Part shown: in pieces, positions 45,316 to 54,542 of the stretch
How positions within the stretch are numbered: position 1 is the first letter of the stretch
How the letters are laid out: every line of letters begins with the position of its first letter
DNA from: Akkermansia muciniphila
Lineage (GTDB): Bacteria; Verrucomicrobiota; Verrucomicrobiia; Verrucomicrobiales; Akkermansiaceae
DNA length: 64,000 nt
Assembly: GCF_900184965.1 (NCBI RefSeq)
Contig: NZ_FXYA01000198.1
Span: 62,001-126,000, forward strand
Direction: 5' to 3'
Notes under the pieces: model-generated
What the model was told of the DNA's origin: nothing
Seen by the model: only the letters and a program-made list of their open reading frames with translations
Databases searched by the model: none
Program-made: the position numbers and the translations under genes

Positions 45316-46392
45316 ATGGATTACACACCTCTCATTGAAAAACGCCGCCAGCGCCTGGAAGAATTGGAAACAGTCATTGCCGAACCGGCCTTTTTCAATG
45401 ACCAGAAAAAGGCCTCGGAAATCATGAGAGAACACCGCCGCCTGAAGGAACTCATGGAAACATGGGATTCCCTGAACGCCACGGAACAACAGCTGGCGGA
45501 CAATCAGGAACTGGCCAAGACGGACGATCCGGAACTGGCGGAACTGGCCTCCCTGGAGATTCCGGAACTGGAAGCCGCCCTGGAAAAACTGCGCAGCGAC
45601 GTGCAGTACAGCCTGCTTCCCCGCGACACGACGGAAGACCGGGACGCCATTATTGAAATCCGCGCCGGAACGGGCGGGGATGAAGCATCCCTGTTTGCCG
45701 GAGACCTGCTGCGGATGTACCAGCGTTTTGCGGAAGAACGCGGCTGGCGCTTTGAGCATCTGGAAAGCAGCCCGTCAGACGTGGGGGGCTTCAAGGAAGT
45801 CGTCTGCCGCATTGCCGGGGAAGAAGTGTTCCGCTTCCTGAAATATGAAGGTGGCGTACACCGTGTGCAGCGCGTTCCCGCTACGGAAACCCAAGGACGC
45901 ATCCATACCTCCACCGCCACCGTGGCCGTCATGCCGGAAGCGGAGGAAGTGGACATAGAAATCCGCCCGGAAGATCTCCGCATCGAAGTATGCCGTTCCG
46001 GCGGAGCCGGGGGCCAGCATGTGAACAAAACGGAATCCGCCGTTCAGATATGGCACCTGCCCACGGGAGTTTATGTCCGGTGCGAGGAAGAACGCAGCCA
46101 GATGAAAAACCGGGAAAAAGGCATGAAAATCCTGCGCGCCAAGCTCTTTGAAGCCAAAAAACGGGAAGAGGCGGAAAAATATTCCGCCGCGCGCCGCAGC
46201 CTCATCGGCTCCGGCGGCCGTGAAGAAAAAATACGCACATACAATTTCCCGCAGAACCGTCTGACAGACCACCGCATCGGCTACACCTCCCACAATCTGG
46301 ACGGTATCCTGATGGGGCAGCTGGAAGACCTGATTATGGCCCTCCAGCACGCGGAAATGCAGGAACGCCTGGCGGAGGCCGGAATGTCCTAA
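45316..46392 (+). CDS. prfA: Peptide chain release factor 1
   Basis: 358 residues. The tRNA-mimic contains the stop-codon-reading PAT tripeptide (RVPATETQGRIHTS), which reads UAA/UAG, and the GGQ motif is at residues 232-234 (GAGGQHVNKTES), whose Gln is the substrate of PrmC. The prmC gene follows 15 bases later, making a natural modification pair, and priA overlaps prmC; the three are likely one transcript. Confidence 0.97.
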   Translation: MDYTPLIEKRRQRLEELETVIAEPAFFNDQKKASEIMREHRRLKELMETWDSLNATEQQLADNQELAKTDDPELAELASLEIPELEAALEKLRSDVQYSLLPRDTTEDRDAIIEIRAGTGGDEASLFAGDLLRMYQRFAEERGWRFEHLESSPSDVGGFKEVVCRIAGEEVFRFLKYEGGVHRVQRVPATETQGRIHTSTATVAVMPEAEEVDIEIRPEDLRIEVCRSGGAGGQHVNKTESAVQIWHLPTGVYVRCEEERSQMKNREKGMKILRAKLFEAKKREEAEKYSAARRSLIGSGGREEKIRTYNFPQNRLTDHRIGYTSHNLDGILMGQLEDLIMALQHAEMQERLAEAGMS

Positions 46393-46407
46393 CCCCTTTT
46401 CCCTTGC

Positions 46408-47313
46408 ATGAAAACTTTACTGGAAGTCCTTCAGTCCGGCACGGATTATCTGGTCCGCCAGGGGTGCGACGAAGCGCGCGCCACCATGCAGCATTTGCTG
46501 GCCCATGTCCTGCACTGCAACCGCACGGCTCTTTACTCCCAGTTTGACAGGCCCGTGGAAGAAGCGGAACTGGCCCCTCTGCGCGAATTGCTGAAACGCA
46601 GGGCAGCGGGAGAACCGTTGCAGCACTTGCTGGGCGTCACGGAATTTTTCAGGAGGGATTTCCTGACGGATGCCCGTGCCCTGATTCCCCGCCCGGAAAC
46701 TGAGGAACTGGTGGAAATGGTGCTAAGGAAAATCCCGGATCATCCGGTACGCATCCTGGACATGGGCACGGGTTCCGGCGTTATCGGCGTCACGCTGGCG
46801 CTGGAGCTCAAGGAGCGCGCCAGGGAAGTTGTGCTGGCGGACATCTCCCCGCAGGCTCTTGATCTGGCTCTGGAAAATGCCATGCGGCTGGGAGCCAGAG
46901 TCTCCACCATCCAGACCGACCTGTTCGCCAACATTTCCCCGGAAAAAACGGGTCTGCCCCCAGAAGATGCCGATTCCGCCCCGGAAGGGGAAAAAGGGGA
47001 AGACGGGAGGAACATGCTCTTTGACGTTATCGTGGCCAATCTGCCATACATTGCGGAGGGGGAAAAACTTGCCCCGGAAGTTATGAAAGACCCCCATACA
47101 GCCCTGTTCGGAGGGCCTAAAGGCTGGGAAATCATTGAACGCTTTCTGTCCCGCGCCCGGGATTACCTGAATGAAGACGGCTTTGTAGCCCTGGAAATCG
47201 GGTACGACCAGGCATCCGTCGTAACACAAATCATGGATGGATACGGCTACAATTATATTGAAGTTCTGAAAGACATGAGCGGCGTCGCCCGTTTCCCCTT
47301 CGGCTACCGTTAA
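46408..47313 (+). CDS. prmC: Release factor glutamine methyltransferase PrmC
   Basis: 301 residues; methylates the GGQ glutamine of release factors with S-adenosylmethionine. An N-terminal helical domain (to about 85) recognises the factor, IPRPETEELVE opens the catalytic domain, and ILDMGTGSGVIGV binds AdoMet. The catalytic tetrapeptide, normally NPPY, reads NLPY here (VIVANLPYIAEG). An acidic, low-complexity insert (ISPEKTGLPPEDADSAPEG) precedes it. The stop codon overlaps the priA ATG by one base (TAATG). Confidence 0.94.
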   Translation: MKTLLEVLQSGTDYLVRQGCDEARATMQHLLAHVLHCNRTALYSQFDRPVEEAELAPLRELLKRRAAGEPLQHLLGVTEFFRRDFLTDARALIPRPETEELVEMVLRKIPDHPVRILDMGTGSGVIGVTLALELKERAREVVLADISPQALDLALENAMRLGARVSTIQTDLFANISPEKTGLPPEDADSAPEGEKGEDGRNMLFDVIVANLPYIAEGEKLAPEVMKDPHTALFGGPKGWEIIERFLSRARDYLNEDGFVALEIGYDQASVVTQIMDGYGYNYIEVLKDMSGVARFPFGYR

Positions 47314-49553
47314 TGTTTATCCCTTCTTTTCATTCCATGCAGGCGGCGCGCATTCTGGTTGACGGACAAAGCGATCTGGTACTGGATTACGGCATTCCTC
47401 CGGAAGCGGGAGACGTCAGGCCGGGCTGCCGCGTACAGGTTCCCCTGCGCAACAGAACGGCTACCGGAACCGTGCTTACGCTGTCGGAACCGTCTCCGGC
47501 CTGGAAGGACAGGCTCAAACCCATTCTGAAACTGATTGATCCGGAGCCTCTGATTTCCCCGGTGATGATGAATCTGGCCTCATGGGCGGCGGACTATTAC
47601 TCCGTGGCTCTGGATCAGATGATCCGGTGTCTGCTCCCGGAAACCGTCCGTCAGGAAAATACGGCGGAAAAACTGCGCAAAATGGTGTATCTGGAAAAAA
47701 CTCCGGCACGGGAGGAACTGGATGCCCTGTACCGCAAAGCGCCCCGACAGGCCCAAATGCTGGATTATTTCTCATCCGCGGGACAACAGGCCGTCCCCCT
47801 GGCAGCATTCGGCGCCGGAGCCCTGAACGTTGCCCGTAGCCTGGAAGCCAAAGGCTTCATCTCCCTGAAGGAAGAGGCCGTGCACCGGGACCCCAGCACC
47901 GGGGAGCAATTCGTCCCCACCCAGCCCATGAAGCTGAACAGCCAGCAGCAGAAAGCGCTGGAAGAAATCACGGCCATGTGCGCGGCAGAGCACAAAAAAC
48001 CGATCCTGCTGCAAGGGGTTACCGGTTCCGGCAAGACGGAGGTTTATTTACAGGCCGTTTCCCAAATAGTAACATCCGGAAAATCCGCCCTGATCATGGT
48101 GCCGGAAATTTCCCTGACGCCCCAGACGGTTCAGCGTTTCAAATCCCGTTTCGCGGAACTGCCTTCCTCCGTGGCAGTGCTGCACAGCCTCCTTTCGGAC
48201 GGAGAGCGCTTTGACGAATGGCATGCCATCCGTTCCGGAAAGGCCCGCATCGTCATCGGCCCCCGTTCCGCCGTCTTCGCCCCCCTTCAAAATCTGGGCC
48301 TGGTGATTGTGGATGAAGAACACGACGCCTCTTACAAACAGGAAAGTTCCCCCCGCTACCACGGGAGGGATCTGGCCGTGCTGCGCGCCCATCTGGAAAA
48401 CTGCGCCGTGCTTCTTGGCTCCGCCACTCCCTCCCTGGAAAGCATCCATAACGCCCTGATTGGAAAGTATTCCCTGGTAAAACTGACGGAAAGGGCGGAC
48501 GGCCAGCAGCTGCCGCTCATTCGCATCCTGGACATGAAAACGGAAGGGAAAAATAAATCCGGTCCCAACGTTATCTCCGAACGCCTCAGAATGTCCATTG
48601 ACCGGCGTCTGGACAAAGGGGAACAGGTTATCCTGCTGCTCAACAGGCGCGGATTCGCACGCTCCATCCAATGCCCGGACTGCGGCCACGTAGTCACGTG
48701 CATGCACTGCTCCCTGCCCCTGACCTACCACCGTACGGAAGACCGCCTCATGTGCCACCTGTGCGGATTCAAAGCCCTTCCGCCCCGTTCCTGCCCGGAA
48801 TGCCGGTCCGCCAACATTCTGCTCCAGGGGTACGGAACCCAGAAGGTGGAAGAAATCCTGCGCCGCACTTTTCCTGCGGCGCGCATCACGCGCGTGGATG
48901 CGGACGTGGCCCGGCGGAAAAACGCCGTCCGGACCATTCTGAACCAGTTCCGCGCCCATAAGATAGATATTCTCCTGGGCACCCAGATGATCGCCAAAGG
49001 GCTGGACTTTCCCAACGTGACGCTGGTAGGCGTGCTGAACGCGGACCTGGGGCTCCACATCCCGGATCCCCGTGCAGGGGAACGCACATTCCAGCTCCTG
49101 ACGCAGGTAGCGGGCCGCGCCGGCCGCGGTGACCTTTCCGGAGAAGTCATTATCCAGACTTTTACGCCCCAGTCCCCCTCCCTGCAATACGCCCGACACC
49201 ATGATACGGACGGCTTCGCAACTCAGGAACTGGAAATGCGGCGCGCGTTCGACCTGCCCCCCTTCACCCATATCGCCGTATTGACCATACGGTCCCAGCA
49301 TGAAAGCATGGCGGAATTCGCCACGCAAACCCTCGCGTCCCGCCTGCGCGGCATGCTTCCCCCTCCCGCCACGATGACCGACCCCATGCCCGCCCCCATT
49401 CCCCGCGCGCACGGACAGTTCAAATTCCAGATTACGGTCAAGGGACCTTCCGCCCGCATCCTCTCCCGCACCCTACGGAAACTGGTGCAGGAAGCCGGAC
49501 TGGGGGAAGACCTGACGGCCGTAATCGACGTGGATGCCATGTCATTCATGTAA
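47313..49553 (+). CDS. priA: Primosomal replication protein N' (PriA helicase)
   Basis: 746 residues; restarts stalled replication forks by 3'-5' unwinding and primosome assembly. Order: 3'-DNA-binding domain (ILVDGQSDLVLDYGIP), helicase lobe 1 with Walker A GVTGSGKTEVY (Lys241) and DEEHDASYKQ, eight-Cys zinc domain (CPDCGHVVTCMHCSLP, CHLCG, CPEC), lobe 2 with GTQMIAKGLDFPNVTLV and VAGRAGRGD, then a C-terminal domain. Translationally coupled to prmC. The ATG at 47313 is used; a second ATG nine codons on (MQAARILVDG) could be the true start. Confidence 0.96.
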   Translation: MFIPSFHSMQAARILVDGQSDLVLDYGIPPEAGDVRPGCRVQVPLRNRTATGTVLTLSEPSPAWKDRLKPILKLIDPEPLISPVMMNLASWAADYYSVALDQMIRCLLPETVRQENTAEKLRKMVYLEKTPAREELDALYRKAPRQAQMLDYFSSAGQQAVPLAAFGAGALNVARSLEAKGFISLKEEAVHRDPSTGEQFVPTQPMKLNSQQQKALEEITAMCAAEHKKPILLQGVTGSGKTEVYLQAVSQIVTSGKSALIMVPEISLTPQTVQRFKSRFAELPSSVAVLHSLLSDGERFDEWHAIRSGKARIVIGPRSAVFAPLQNLGLVIVDEEHDASYKQESSPRYHGRDLAVLRAHLENCAVLLGSATPSLESIHNALIGKYSLVKLTERADGQQLPLIRILDMKTEGKNKSGPNVISERLRMSIDRRLDKGEQVILLLNRRGFARSIQCPDCGHVVTCMHCSLPLTYHRTEDRLMCHLCGFKALPPRSCPECRSANILLQGYGTQKVEEILRRTFPAARITRVDADVARRKNAVRTILNQFRAHKIDILLGTQMIAKGLDFPNVTLVGVLNADLGLHIPDPRAGERTFQLLTQVAGRAGRGDLSGEVIIQTFTPQSPSLQYARHHDTDGFATQELEMRRAFDLPPFTHIAVLTIRSQHESMAEFATQTLASRLRGMLPPPATMTDPMPAPIPRAHGQFKFQITVKGPSARILSRTLRKLVQEAGLGEDLTAVIDVDAMSFM

Positions 49554-49612
49554 GCCGCCTTGCCAAAACCGGCCGGGAACATTAGAATTCCGGCACAACA
49601 CAACTTACTATT

Positions 49613-50437
49613 ATGCTGCTTCATTTCTACAAAATGACGGGAGCCGGCAACGACTTTGTCATGGTGGACAATCGTGACCTGAGCCTTTCCTCCGTGCTGG
49701 ATAAAGAAACCATAGAAGCCCTGTGCGACCGCCGCTTCGGCATTGGGGCGGACGGGTTGATCGCCGTGGAACCTTCCCAGGGCAAGGGGGGAATTGTCCG
49801 GATGCGTTATTACAATGCGGACGGCGGAGAGGCGGAAATGTGCGGCAATGGGGCCCGCTGCTTCGGCAACTTTGCCGCCGCCCTGCTTCATCACGACAAG
49901 ACAACGCCTCTTCCTTTTGAAACAATGGCCGGCGTCGTCACCGCCACCTTTGAAAAAGACGGCAACGTCACCGTCAACCTGACCAATCCCCACTCCATGC
50001 AGCTCTTCGTGCTGAATGCCGACCCGGCTGTGGGAGCGGATGTCCATTTCCTGAACACGGGCGTTCCCCACGCCGTAGCGTTTCTGGACAAGCTGGACGG
50101 CCTGGACATTGCCAAACTGGGGGCCTATCTGCGTTACCATGATGCCTTTTCACCCAAAGGCACCAACGCCAACTTTGCCAGAATCCTGTCTCCGGGGCAC
50201 ATTGCCATACGCACTTACGAACGCGGCGTAGAGGATGAAACGCTTGCCTGCGGAACGGGGATGACCGCCTGTGCGCTGCTGCATGCCGTATTGACGGACG
50301 CTCCCTCCCCCATTCAGGTGGACGTGGCGGGTGGAGACACGCTTAAAGTCGGATTCCAACGCACAGGGGACCGTTTCACTGACGTGACGCTGACCGGACC
50401 GGCAGACCTTGTGTTCACCGGAGACATTCAGATCTAG
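49613..50437 (+). CDS. dapF: Diaminopimelate epimerase
   Basis: 274 residues; converts LL- to meso-diaminopimelate for lysine and peptidoglycan. The two catalytic cysteines are Cys77 in AEMCGNGARCFG and Cys213 in ETLACGTGMTA, and the N-terminal MTGAGNDFVMVDN is standard. It follows priA by 60 bases on the same strand. Nothing unusual. Confidence 0.97.
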   Translation: MLLHFYKMTGAGNDFVMVDNRDLSLSSVLDKETIEALCDRRFGIGADGLIAVEPSQGKGGIVRMRYYNADGGEAEMCGNGARCFGNFAAALLHHDKTTPLPFETMAGVVTATFEKDGNVTVNLTNPHSMQLFVLNADPAVGADVHFLNTGVPHAVAFLDKLDGLDIAKLGAYLRYHDAFSPKGTNANFARILSPGHIAIRTYERGVEDETLACGTGMTACALLHAVLTDAPSPIQVDVAGGDTLKVGFQRTGDRFTDVTLTGPADLVFTGDIQI

Positions 50438-50477
50438 ATCTGAGCCTCCCCGGCCAGAAAAAACAGCCTCTCACCCA

Positions 50478-51266
50478 TCAGCGGGACTGCCTGTTCAGCA
50501 GGGAACATTCCGCCCTAACGTAACCGCCGTAATTATTGCAGAACGCCTTGTACACGGCAGGGCCCATATTCGTTTCGCAATAATATTTCACGGTAATACA
50601 GCCGTTTTCACGCTCCATATTCAGAAAATGGCTGGACAGAAGAACCAGATTATTCTGGTAATTCCACAGGGCCATGTCACGCGCCATTTCCTCATGAATC
50701 CTCTCACATATAAAACTCTCCGGAGGGGGAAACAGAATGGCACAGACAATACTGATCAGGCAGATTCCCGGAATGACCCCTACGGCAAGCCCCCTGTGGC
50801 ATTTTCTGATCAAGGGGAGGTGATTCCTGAATTTCCGAAAAACGGTAAAACGGAACAAATACCCCGCCAGCAACGCCACCGGAAAGAAGACATTGACGTA
50901 TTCGAAAGCCAGACTCATTCCTCCAAGAACAAAAAACCCGATTCCCTTCCACACCTTCCGGTAAACCGGAATGCAGGCGCAAAGGAACACGTACAGAATA
51001 TAGCCCAGCAGACAGAGGAAAGGCAGAAGCGTTCCCGTAAAAACATGCTCCATCATGCGGTCCCACGGATATTCCCGGCTGGGAGAGCTGGCCTCCTGAA
51101 AAAACATGCATACCATGATCATCAACACCAGCCCGACAAGAAGAAAAGCCTTTGATTTTCTTGACTCGTACAAAAGCCACAGCAAAACAGCCCCTAACGG
51201 CAATAAATAGCAACCTATACTGTTGAATACAGTAGACAGCATGGGAATATGAGGAAAGAAATTCAT
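50478..51266 (-). CDS. Multi-spanning membrane protein, unknown
   Basis: 262 residues. Six hydrophobic segments occupy the first 175 residues (for example LLPLGAVLLWLLYESRKS, AFLLVGLVLMIMVCMFF, LLPFLCLLGYILYVFLCAC); the last 85 residues are soluble with several Cys (FICERIHEE, CITVKYYCET, AFCNNYGGYVRAEC). No family recognised. It is convergent with dapF and divergent from the small gene at 51463. Confidence 0.65.
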   Translation of the reverse strand: MNFFPHIPMLSTVFNSIGCYLLPLGAVLLWLLYESRKSKAFLLVGLVLMIMVCMFFQEASSPSREYPWDRMMEHVFTGTLLPFLCLLGYILYVFLCACIPVYRKVWKGIGFFVLGGMSLAFEYVNVFFPVALLAGYLFRFTVFRKFRNHLPLIRKCHRGLAVGVIPGICLISIVCAILFPPPESFICERIHEEMARDMALWNYQNNLVLLSSHFLNMERENGCITVKYYCETNMGPAVYKAFCNNYGGYVRAECSLLNRQSR

Positions 51267-51462
51267 AGATCGGATACAGATGAGAGGCCGGTTAACAACT
51301 AAAATGCAGCAGCGACTGCGGAAACAGTAATTGGAAATAAAATAAATTCAAACATTCGTTTTCAAACAACTCATAAAAAATCATGTCCTTTTCACAAAAA
51401 TCCGCTTATCCGGACTCTCCAACTTGACAAAACAACTCTCCGAAAAGGATAATAATATCCTT
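51267..51462. other. AT-rich divergent intergenic region
   Basis: Presumably carries promoters for the divergent genes on either side; no box stands out. Confidence 0.35.
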
Positions 51463-51711
51463 GTGAAGCCCTCCCTTTTCATCCAGATCGTCCTCCTTCC
51501 GGTTCTTTTCTTCTTCCCCCAATGCGGCCGCAAACCGCTCCTTCCGGAATATACGCCGCTGTGTTCCGGAATGATACCGGGAGAGCACGCTTCCCACCGA
51601 GCCCTCCGGGCGCGGGAAAACAGGACCTACCGGGTCGGCCCGAAAGGCGGCATATACTACATCAATCCCCATAATAAAAAAGTTTACATCAAATCCAGGA
51701 GGGTGCAATAG
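51463..51711 (+). CDS. Small exported protein with PBCV basic-adaptor-like domain
   Basis: 82 residues from a GTG start: signal or lipoprotein-type N-terminus (KPSLFIQIVLLPVLFFFPQC), a short linker, then RTYRVGPKGGIYYINPHNKK and VYIKSRRVQ. That C-terminal stretch fits the PBCV-specific basic adaptor domain, first noted in chlorella viruses and found in scattered bacterial proteins: a small basic beta unit with a GPKGG turn and YYIN strand. Its role here is unknown; binding to DNA, polyanions or cell wall is possible. A TTG at 51424 would add 13 residues. Confidence 0.65.
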   Translation: MKPSLFIQIVLLPVLFFFPQCGRKPLLPEYTPLCSGMIPGEHASHRALRARENRTYRVGPKGGIYYINPHNKKVYIKSRRVQ

Positions 51712-51831
51712 AAGATCACACAGGTTCTCCGCAATTTTCCAAAGAGGAAACAAATAACCGCCCCGGCATGCTCTTATTGTATTATTGAGAAAATATTCCA
51801 TTCAAAAAAACTCATTAAACTTATTTTCTTC

Positions 51832-51860
51832 TTGCCAAAATGGAAGAGAGCGGGTAATGT
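51832..51860 (+). promoter_or_regulatory. Promoter of tRNA-His
   Basis: TTGCCA (51832-51837), 17-base spacer, TAATGT (51855-51860), 22 bases before the tRNA. Confidence 0.6.
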
Positions 51861-51882
51861 CTGCCGCACCACAACACTAAAT

Positions 51883-51955
51883 GGTGTCGGTAGTTCAATG
51901 GTAGAGCCCCAGATTGTGATTCTGGTTGTTGCGGGTTCGAGCCCCGTCCGACACC
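51883..51955 (+). tRNA. tRNA-His (GTG)
   Basis: Acceptor GTGTCGG with CCGACAC plus the extra G(-1) facing C73 that is specific to tRNA-His. Anticodon loop TTGTGAT gives GTG. CCA is encoded at 51956-51958. Confidence 0.97.
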
Positions 51956-51972
51956 CCATCCCTTTCCTTTAT

Positions 51973-52000
51973 AAAAAGAGCACTTACGGTGCTCTTTTTT
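51973..52000 (+). terminator. Terminator after tRNA-His
   Basis: Stem AAAGAGCAC with GTGCTCTTT and a T run, ending 21 bases before menG. Confidence 0.85.
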
Positions 52001-52021
52001 ACTATCCCCAGCCCTTTCCGC

Positions 52022-52693
52022 ATGCGTAATCCAGAATTCGTCAAAGCCGCTTTTTCCGCTATTGCACCGCGCTATGTGGCTACCAACCATGTGCTGAGCA
52101 TGGGCGTGGACCTGCTATGGCGCCGGCGCGTCGTTCAGCTTGTCTCCGAATGGAAGCCGGAGAACCTTCTGGATCTCGCGACCGGAACGGGAGACCTGGC
52201 CCTGGCCATCCTGAACGCGATGCCGGAAATCCGCCTCACCGGGTCCGACTTCTGCCAGCCCATGCTGGACATAGCGGCCAGGCGCGGGCTGGATCATCTG
52301 GTTTGCGCAGACGCCATGAACCTGCCCTTCCCCTCCGCCTCCTATGATGCGGTCACTGTCGCCTTTGGCCTGAGGAACATGGCCAGTTATCCGGACGCCC
52401 TGCGGGAAATGGGCCGAATGCTGCGCCCGGGGGGCCATCTGCTCATTCTGGATTTTTCCCTGCCTGAAAGCCTGTTGAAAAGCCCTTACCGGTTTTATCT
52501 GCACCGCATCCTTCCCGTCATTGCGGGCTGGATGACCGGCCACCGGGAAGCATACGACTACCTGGCGGACAGCATTGAAGCCTTTCCCTGCGGGCAGGCC
52601 ATGAAGGCCCTGCTGCGGGAATGCGGCTACAGCAATATCACGGCGGAACCTCTGAACGGGGGAATTGCCAGCATTTACACGGCTCAGCGATGA
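52022..52693 (+). CDS. menG: Demethylmenaquinone methyltransferase (UbiE/MenG)
   Basis: 223 residues; final methylation of the quinone ring with S-adenosylmethionine. LLDLATGTGDLALAIL is motif I, GSDFCQPMLDIA and DAMNLPFPSASYDAVTVAFGLRN are UbiE signatures, and MLRPGGHLLILDFS closes the fold. Start at ATG 52022 (MRNPEFVKAAFSAIAPRYV) just after the tRNA-His terminator. It overlaps the MATE gene by four bases (ATGA). Confidence 0.92.
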   Translation: MRNPEFVKAAFSAIAPRYVATNHVLSMGVDLLWRRRVVQLVSEWKPENLLDLATGTGDLALAILNAMPEIRLTGSDFCQPMLDIAARRGLDHLVCADAMNLPFPSASYDAVTVAFGLRNMASYPDALREMGRMLRPGGHLLILDFSLPESLLKSPYRFYLHRILPVIAGWMTGHREAYDYLADSIEAFPCGQAMKALLRECGYSNITAEPLNGGIASIYTAQR

Positions 52694-54195
52694 GTGCGGG
52701 GGACGCAAGAGAAGGAATCATACGCGGCAAGGCGGCACGCGCCCGCCTGGGCGGCAAACTTGCCGGACTGTCCCTGCCCCGGCAAATCGCCGTCATTGCT
52801 TTCTGGCCTTTCCTGGAGCAGCTGTTGAGCTTTTTCGTCACTTCTTCCGACCTTTTCATCGCCACTAAGATAGGGGTGGACGCCCAGGACACCATCAACA
52901 TCTCTGACGGCATGGGCGCCGTCGTCTTCATCATGTGGTTCGGCTTCGTTATCCAGGGGGCCATCATGATGGGAGCCACAGCCATCGTTTCCCGCATGAC
53001 GGGCGCCAGAGACTATCCCCAGGCGCAGCATGGCCTGCACCAGGCCGCCATGCTGGGGCTCCTGGCCGGCGTCGTTTCCTGCGGCCTTCTCTTCACCTGC
53101 AGCGATTTCCTGGTCACGCACGTATTGACCATGAATGAAGCCGCCCGGGCCTACGCCCTGCAATACGTTTATATGGCCGCCTTTGCCGCCCCGTTCAGCG
53201 GCGTGGTCTTTGCCATCAATGCCGCGCTGCGAGGCTCCGGAGACACGCGACTGCCCTTCTGGATTATGATGAGCGTAGGCATCCTCAATGTCATCTTCAG
53301 CGTCATCTTCGTCTTTGCGGACGCTCCTTTGGGCGGCTGGCGCATTGGAGGAATTGCGGCGGGAACAGTCTGCGGCTACGGCATCAGCATGAGCATCCTC
53401 CTGTTCATCATGCTGCGGCGCAGAAAAAAAATCTTCACGGGCAGGAACAATGAATCCCTGGAAGAACTCGTCCGGGAACGGGGAGAGCACTATGCTCCGC
53501 CCCTGTACCTCAGCTTTTCCCATCTGCGGCCGGACATGGGCATGCAGAAGCGCATCCTGAAAATCGGGCTGCCGCAGGCCGTGGAAGTCTTCGGAATGTG
53601 GGGCATTCAGATGTTCTGCCTTTCCATCATCAGCGAACTGCCTGTTCAAGGCGTGCTGGGCGTCCACAACATCGCCGTCCGCATTGAATCGCTCAGTTTC
53701 CTGCCAGGCTTCGCCATCGGCATGGCCGCTTCCACGCTCGTGGGGCAATACCTGGGCGCCCGGAACGCGCTTATGGCCCGCATCACCATCTGGAAATGCA
53801 TGCGGTACGCCATCATATTCATGACGGGCCTGGGAGTGCTCTTCTGCGCCTTTCCCGCCCTGTTCATGGAGATATTTTCCAACGGCAGCATGACTCTCAT
53901 TGATACCGGCATTCCCGTGCTGCGCACCATGCTGGTGGTGGAGCCCTTCTTCGCCGCCTGCATCGTGATGAAAATGTCCCTGCGCGGCGCGGGAGATACC
54001 CGGAGAGTCATGCTCATTTCCTACGGCATTATGGGCTTTTTCCGTGTCGTCTGCACCTGGGTATGGTTCAGGCTGGCACCGGAAACCATGACCCTGTGGG
54101 GCATCTGGCTACTCTTCGCCTTTGAAATGGCCGTCCAATCCGCCATCCTCTATAAAATCGTCAAGGGGCGGAGCTGGACGAAACTGCAAGTCTGA
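52690..54195 (+). CDS. MATE family efflux transporter
   Basis: 501 residues with 12 hydrophobic segments in two similar halves (first half IAVIAFWPFLEQLLSFFVTS, second half ILKIGLPQAVEVFGMWGIQM). A loop insertion of about 50 charged residues (RRRKKIFTGRNNESLEELVR) lies between the halves. MATE proteins export cationic compounds or metabolites in exchange for Na+ or H+. Coupled to menG by an ATGA overlap, though a functional link is not evident. Confidence 0.9.
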   Translation: MSAGDAREGIIRGKAARARLGGKLAGLSLPRQIAVIAFWPFLEQLLSFFVTSSDLFIATKIGVDAQDTINISDGMGAVVFIMWFGFVIQGAIMMGATAIVSRMTGARDYPQAQHGLHQAAMLGLLAGVVSCGLLFTCSDFLVTHVLTMNEAARAYALQYVYMAAFAAPFSGVVFAINAALRGSGDTRLPFWIMMSVGILNVIFSVIFVFADAPLGGWRIGGIAAGTVCGYGISMSILLFIMLRRRKKIFTGRNNESLEELVRERGEHYAPPLYLSFSHLRPDMGMQKRILKIGLPQAVEVFGMWGIQMFCLSIISELPVQGVLGVHNIAVRIESLSFLPGFAIGMAASTLVGQYLGARNALMARITIWKCMRYAIIFMTGLGVLFCAFPALFMEIFSNGSMTLIDTGIPVLRTMLVVEPFFAACIVMKMSLRGAGDTRRVMLISYGIMGFFRVVCTWVWFRLAPETMTLWGIWLLFAFEMAVQSAILYKIVKGRSWTKLQV

Positions 54196-54264
54196 ATCTT
54201 CCCGTTTTTTCCTGCTTCCCGCACCCGTTCGCCAATCCAAAACGTTTACTGCAGGATAAAAACT

Positions 54265-54293
54265 TTGCTTTCCTTCTCCAATTCTGCTAGCAT
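54265..54293 (+). promoter_or_regulatory. Promoter of tRNA-Met
   Basis: TTGCTT (54265-54270), 17-base spacer, TAGCAT (54288-54293), 21 bases before the tRNA. Confidence 0.6.
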
Positions 54294-54314
54294 TCTTCCA
54301 CGTTGTTCTGCAAC

Positions 54315-54387
<73 letters not shown>

Positions 54388-54394
54388 CCAGATA

Positions 54395-54435
54395 ATCCCC
54401 TGCAAGTTTTTAACTTGCAGGGGATTTCCTTTTTC
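54395..54435 (+). terminator. Terminator after tRNA-Met
   Basis: Twelve-base stem ATCCCCTGCAAG (54395-54406) with CTTGCAGGGGAT (54414-54425), then a T-rich tail. Confidence 0.85.
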
Positions 54436-54542
54436 AGTGCAGAAGAAAAAGGCTTCTGTTGAAGATGCCTCTGCTTCCCCATACAAATACAACAATCATC
54501 CGGAAATTCCGTGGGGAACTTCCGGACAGCGGAAGTTCATTC

